Assembly: GCF_002844195.1 (NCBI RefSeq)
Contig: NZ_PEND01000002.1
Span: forward strand, 124,001 to 188,000
Length of the DNA: 64,000 nucleotides
Origin: Halegenticoccus soli
GTDB lineage: Archaea > Halobacteriota > Halobacteria > Halobacteriales > Haloferacaceae
Reading direction: 5' to 3'
Below are positions 60,777 to 64,000 of the stretch, piece after piece; the first letter of the stretch is position 1; the number at the start of each line of letters is the position of its first letter. A program made the position numbers and the translations under genes. The notes below the pieces were generated by a model, which worked only from the letters and a program-made list of their open reading frames with translations, made no database searches and was not told the origin of the DNA.

Positions 60777-61628
60777 ATGGACCTCGACTGGACGATCGAT
60801 TCGTCGGCCGGCGTCTCGCTCGTCTCCGTGCGGCTGCGCAACCCGACGCCCGTGGACCGCCGGGTGCGGCTTCGGAACCGCCTCGACGGTCCCGCCCTCC
60901 CGCCGCGGACCGAGGGCGTCCCCGAGGCGGGATGGGACGCGGACGGATACGAGACGGTCGTGCCGGCCGGCGAACGGGTCGTCGCGGGCTACGCCTGCAG
61001 AGCGCCCCCGGCCGATCCGCCCGTCGAAGTGACGCTCGACGAACGCGCCGACGAGGTCGATCCCCCCTCCCCGGCTCCCGCCGACGCCGTCCGCCGGCTC
61101 GGCCGCGCCTCGCCCCCGCGCGACGCGGTGCCGGCTTCCGCGTCCGGGCCGGCTACCCGACCGGCGATCGACGCGCCGGACGCGACGGGTTCGGCGGTTG
61201 CGTCGGACGCGACGGGCGCGACGGAGACGACGGGCGCGACCAACGTGACGGATACGGACGACGCGGAGGAAACGGAGGACGCGGCTGACGCGATGGACGC
61301 GGAACGAACGACGGACGCCACGGACGGGGGAGCCGCGACGGACGCGACGACCGTTCCGGAACCCGTCGCCTCCTGGTTCGACGACGCGGAGGCGCGGATC
61401 GAACGCGCCGAGCGGCTGACGGACGCCTCGGTGCCGGAGGCGACCGCGGTGATGGAGGCGATGAACACCGAGTCGACGGTCGGCGGCCTCGACGGGATCG
61501 ACCGGCTCGCCGCGGGGGTTGCGACGGACGCCGACCTGCTCCGATCCGTCGCCGCGCGCGCGACCGGCCTCGCGGAGCGGGCCGAGGCGGCGGACGTGCC
61601 GGTCGACGCGCTCCGGAGGCTGGCGTGA
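60777..61628 (+). CDS. Uncharacterised protein with an acidic Thr/Asp-rich linker
   Basis: A 283-residue protein: an N-terminal beta-rich domain (MDLDWTIDSSAGVSLVSVRLRNPTPVDRRVRLRN, about 1-90), a long low-complexity linker (about 105-195, rich in Thr, Asp and Ala), and a C-terminal helical domain (SWFDDAEARIERAERL and ADADLLRSVAARATGLAER-like sequence). Its stop overlaps the MinD-like start. No family recognised. Confidence 0.68.
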   Translation: MDLDWTIDSSAGVSLVSVRLRNPTPVDRRVRLRNRLDGPALPPRTEGVPEAGWDADGYETVVPAGERVVAGYACRAPPADPPVEVTLDERADEVDPPSPAPADAVRRLGRASPPRDAVPASASGPATRPAIDAPDATGSAVASDATGATETTGATNVTDTDDAEETEDAADAMDAERTTDATDGGAATDATTVPEPVASWFDDAEARIERAERLTDASVPEATAVMEAMNTESTVGGLDGIDRLAAGVATDADLLRSVAARATGLAERAEAADVPVDALRRLA

Positions 61629-62287
61629 TCCTCGCGGTCGCCGGCGGCAAGGGCGGGGTGGGCAAGTCGACCGTCGCGTACAACCTCGGCGCGGCGCTCC
61701 CGGCCGTCGTCGTCGACGCGGACCTCGGCATGGCGGATCTCCCCCGGGGCCGCGGACCCGACCTCCACGACGTGCTCGCCGGCCGCGCGGATCCGGTCGA
61801 GGCCGTCCGCGGTTCTCCGGTTCGGCTGCTGCCCTGCGGACGCTCGCTCGCCGGCGCGCGGGCGGCGGACGTGACCGCCCTCGCGGACGCCCTGCGCGCG
61901 GTCGAGCGCGAGTGCGGCGACGTGGTCGTCGACTGTCCGGCCGGCATGCGCGCCGACGCGGGGGTCCCGCTCGCCGTCGCGGACTGCTGCGTCGTCGTGG
62001 CGTCGCCGCGGCCGTTCGCGCTGGCCGACGCGGTCCGGACGCGGGCGCTCGCGCGGGAACTCGACGCCGGCCTCGTCGGGGTCGTCCTGAACCGGACCGT
62101 CGACGAGCCGCCGGTCGACGCGGTCGAACGGACGCTGGGCGCGCCGGTGACGACCGTCCCCGCCGATCCCCGCGTCGCCGCGTCAGTCGCGGACCGCGCG
62201 CCGGTCGTCGTCGCGGCCCCGGAGAGCCGGGCGGCGGCGGGAATCGAGGCGCTCTCGCGGGCCGTTCAGTCTTGCAGGCCGGCGTAA
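61625..62287 (+). CDS. MinD/ParA-type ATPase
   Basis: A 220-residue P-loop ATPase with the deviant Walker A GGKGGVGKST at residues 7-16, VVVDADLGMADLP (switch I region) and VVVDCPAGMRADAG near residue 100. These ATPases position other cell components (cell division, chromosome or motility) by membrane or DNA cycling. No clear C-terminal amphipathic helix of the MinD type is visible. It begins GTG overlapping the previous stop and is the last gene of the run from mcm. Its end overlaps the convergent TFB gene by 22 bases. Confidence 0.85.
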   Translation: MILAVAGGKGGVGKSTVAYNLGAALPAVVVDADLGMADLPRGRGPDLHDVLAGRADPVEAVRGSPVRLLPCGRSLAGARAADVTALADALRAVERECGDVVVDCPAGMRADAGVPLAVADCCVVVASPRPFALADAVRTRALARELDAGLVGVVLNRTVDEPPVDAVERTLGAPVTTVPADPRVAASVADRAPVVVAAPESRAAAGIEALSRAVQSCRPA

Positions 62288-63129
62288 GTGCTCCGGAGGG
62301 TGACCGGCGTGACGCCCGCCACGTCGGCCGCCTCGCGCTGCGTCACCGACCGATCCAGCTCCCGCGCGGCGGCGTACAGGCACGCCGCCGCCACGCCGCT
62401 CGGGTTCCGCCCGTTCGCGATGCCCGCCTCGCGCGCCTCGGCGACGAGTTCGCGCGCCCGCCGCTCCGTCGGCGCGTCGAGGCCGAGTTCGCTGGCGAAC
62501 CGCGGGACGTGCTCGGCGGGATCGATCGGTCCGGTCGGAAGCCCAAGCTCGCGGTTGAGCGCGCCGTAGGCGGCCCGGTGCTCCGCCTCGGTCGCCCTGG
62601 CGGCCTCGACCACCTCGTCGACGGTCCGCGAGACAGAGGCGACCCGGCAGGCCGCGTACACTGACGCGGACGCGAACCCCTCCAGCGACCGCCCGCGGAG
62701 CAGGTCCTCCTTCTGCGCCGAGCGGAACAGCGAGCAGGCGTGGTCACGAACCCGCTCGGGGAGCGACAGCGCCCCGGTGAGCCGCCGGATCTCGGTGAAC
62801 GCGTACACCTGGTTCCGCTCGCGTTTCGTGGGGATGCGCGCGCGGTTGTGCTGCCGACGCAGCCTGGTCATCCGCCGGCGCTTTCGCCCCTTGATCCGCG
62901 TCGATCGGCCGATCTCGGTCGACAACCCCCGGTCGTGACGCGAGCGGGTCAGCGGTGCGCCGGTCCGCTCGCGGTTCCGCTCGTCGTCCGCGAACGATCG
63001 TCACTCCGGGCCGGGATCGATGCGGTTCTCCGCGACGACCAGCCCGCAGTTCGTGCAGACGGTCTCTCCGCCGTCGGCGCTCAGTCGCCCGTCGCACTCC
63101 GGACAGCCGCTCGAACGTGCCTGACTCAT
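62266..63129 (-). pseudogene. Transcription factor B (TFB) with an in-frame stop codon
   Basis: In one continuous minus-strand frame from ATG 63129 the protein has the TFB zinc ribbon (GCPECDGRLSADGGETVCTNCGLVV, residues 8-32), then a TGA at 63001-63003 at codon 43, and continues RSFADDERNRERTGAPLTRS, the B-reader/linker region, and two cyclin folds to TAG at 62266. At the TGA position TFBs carry Trp (TGG) in the PEWR motif, so a single G-to-A change explains it. TFB recruits RNA polymerase. Haloarchaea carry several TFB genes, so one can be lost. Confidence 0.83.
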
Positions 63130-63156
63130 CACACTTCGAGCTTCGGCCCGATCGGG

Positions 63157-63165
63157 TATTTAAAG
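63157..63165 (-). promoter_or_regulatory. TATA box for the TFB gene
   Basis: On the minus strand it reads CTTTAAATA about 28 bases before the TFB ATG at 63129, so the promoter is intact although the gene carries a stop. Confidence 0.6.
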
Positions 63166-63302
63166 ACAGGACGAATCGCCGGAACGACCCCGCCCTTTCG
63201 TCGCTGAAGGTACCGGTCACCGGTACCTTCTTTTCGCGCGCCCGCCCCGGATCGCTCTCCGAAAGAGTAATGGTAAGGATGTTGAGGTGTCAACTCACGT
63301 CT

Positions 63303-63818
63303 ATGGGGCTGTCGGACATCGCCGCGGGGATCGAGGTCACGATGGAGCAGCGCGACCGCGGCGTCCCCACCGTCGACGGCACCGGCTCCGACCTCGGAGA
63401 GCGGCTCGCGTCCAGCGCCGAGTCGCTGCCGTGCGATCCCGGGGCGGCGGCGACGGTGCTCGAAACCCACGCGGCCGGGACGAGCGTCGGCGACAGCGCC
63501 CGGGAGGCGAACGTCGCGCCGGTGACGGCGGCGAAGGTCCTCCACCGGTGCGGCGTCGCGGGCGTCTCGCCGCTCTCCCCGGACGCGCGGCGGATCCTGC
63601 GCGACTGGCTGTCGGGGGACCTCTCCCGGACGGACGCGCTCGCGCTCACGGGCGCGAGCGACGCGGAGTTCGCGCTCGCGGCGTACATCGAGACGCACGA
63701 CCAGGTCCCGGCGCTCGTCGAGGCGGTCGAGTCCGGGCGCGTTCCGGCGGCGAGCGCGACCGTCGAAAAGCGGGACGCGCTCCGCGAAACCATGAGCGAC
63801 GCGACCGACCTCCGCTGA
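63303..63818 (+). CDS. Uncharacterised protein with helical C-terminal part
   Basis: A 171-residue protein: MGLSDIAAGIEVTMEQRDRGVPTVD at the N-terminus, then helical segments (AATVLETHAAGTSVGDSAREANVAPVTAAKVLHRCGVAGVSPL resembles a helix-turn-helix, and RRILRDWLSGDLSRTDALALTGASDAEFALAAYIE). This suggests a DNA-binding or regulatory protein, without proof. It is divergent from the TFB gene. Upstream in-frame codons exist, but the start at 63303 is taken. Confidence 0.68.
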   Translation: MGLSDIAAGIEVTMEQRDRGVPTVDGTGSDLGERLASSAESLPCDPGAAATVLETHAAGTSVGDSAREANVAPVTAAKVLHRCGVAGVSPLSPDARRILRDWLSGDLSRTDALALTGASDAEFALAAYIETHDQVPALVEAVESGRVPAASATVEKRDALRETMSDATDLR

Positions 63819-64000
63819 GGGCGACGGAGACCCACGGGCGCTACCGCCGGCCCGATAGGCAGCGTTGAGAGACGCGATTGCAGGCCGGATACCCGGCGCG
63901 GGGGCGTTCGAGGCGGTCTCCGTCTCGCTGTCGACTCCAACCCTCTGAGCTGAACAGTACCGGCCCGATACCGGCGAACCGCTATCGCCGATTCGAGACG
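63819..64000. other. Right edge, no gene recognised
   Basis: The last 182 bases hold no convincing coding frame on either strand and no clear promoter for a gene inside the window. Confidence 0.4.

Overview
This window is chromosomal DNA from a haloarchaeon (class Halobacteria). The evidence is very high G+C with G/C-rich third positions, strongly acidic proteins, TATA-box promoters often 25-35 bases before leaderless starts, archaeal replication and transcription proteins (PCNA, PriL, RPA1 with its partner, MCM, Hjc, TFB), a double TatC protein, and several bacterio-opsin-activator-type HTH regulators. I cannot name the genus.

Layout. 1-6200: an acidic protein tail, adenosylhomocysteinase, Hjc resolvase, small membrane and zinc proteins, and primase large subunit. 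6200-10600: an MFS transporter, two small stress-type proteins, PCNA, and a His-rich NicO-type metal transporter divergent from nikR. 10650-13900: a PIN/UPF0175 toxin-antitoxin operon, RlmE-TRAM, a queuosine-precursor transporter and a small RHH protein. 14200-18700: divergent tatC2 (double TatC) and tatC (long acidic N-terminus). 18800-24700: DoxX, SRPBCC, LarE, a MutS-like ATPase, and an IS200/IS605-type tnpB element. 24700-32400: membrane, TRAM, Tfx and amphi-Trp proteins, a sugar nucleotidyltransferase, then rpa1 and its partner. 32500-40500: the complete histidine-degradation operon hutU-G-I-H, with a divergent HTH regulator and a YjiH-type membrane protein nearby. 40600-49200: mostly small accessory genes, tRNA-His, two HTH-10 regulators, a frameshifted Tat-exported PHP protein, a CBS-type site-2 protease and a cupin. 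49400-54600: a Ski2-like helicase, a lipoprotein, an SLC13 permease and tRNA-Pro followed by partial copies of its own 3' end. 54900-63800: a PadR regulator, an HTH-10 regulator, then mcm followed by six codirectional genes ending in a MinD/ParA-like ATPase, a TFB gene broken by a single in-frame stop, and an unknown protein.

How the genes fit together. Replication and repair genes (hjc, priL, pcn, mutS-like, rpa1 operon, mcm, Ski2 helicase) are scattered through otherwise ordinary core genome. The hut genes form one overlapping operon converting histidine to glutamate. The two TatC genes share one divergent promoter region. The mobile or broken parts are few and small: the tnpB element, an IS200/IS605-like right end next to nikR, the repeats behind tRNA-Pro, an A+T-rich patch inside mcm where archaeal MCM inteins are known to insert, the frameshifted PHP gene and the TFB gene with a nonsense codon. 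The mcm-to-minD gene run is the best candidate for an uncharacterised system.
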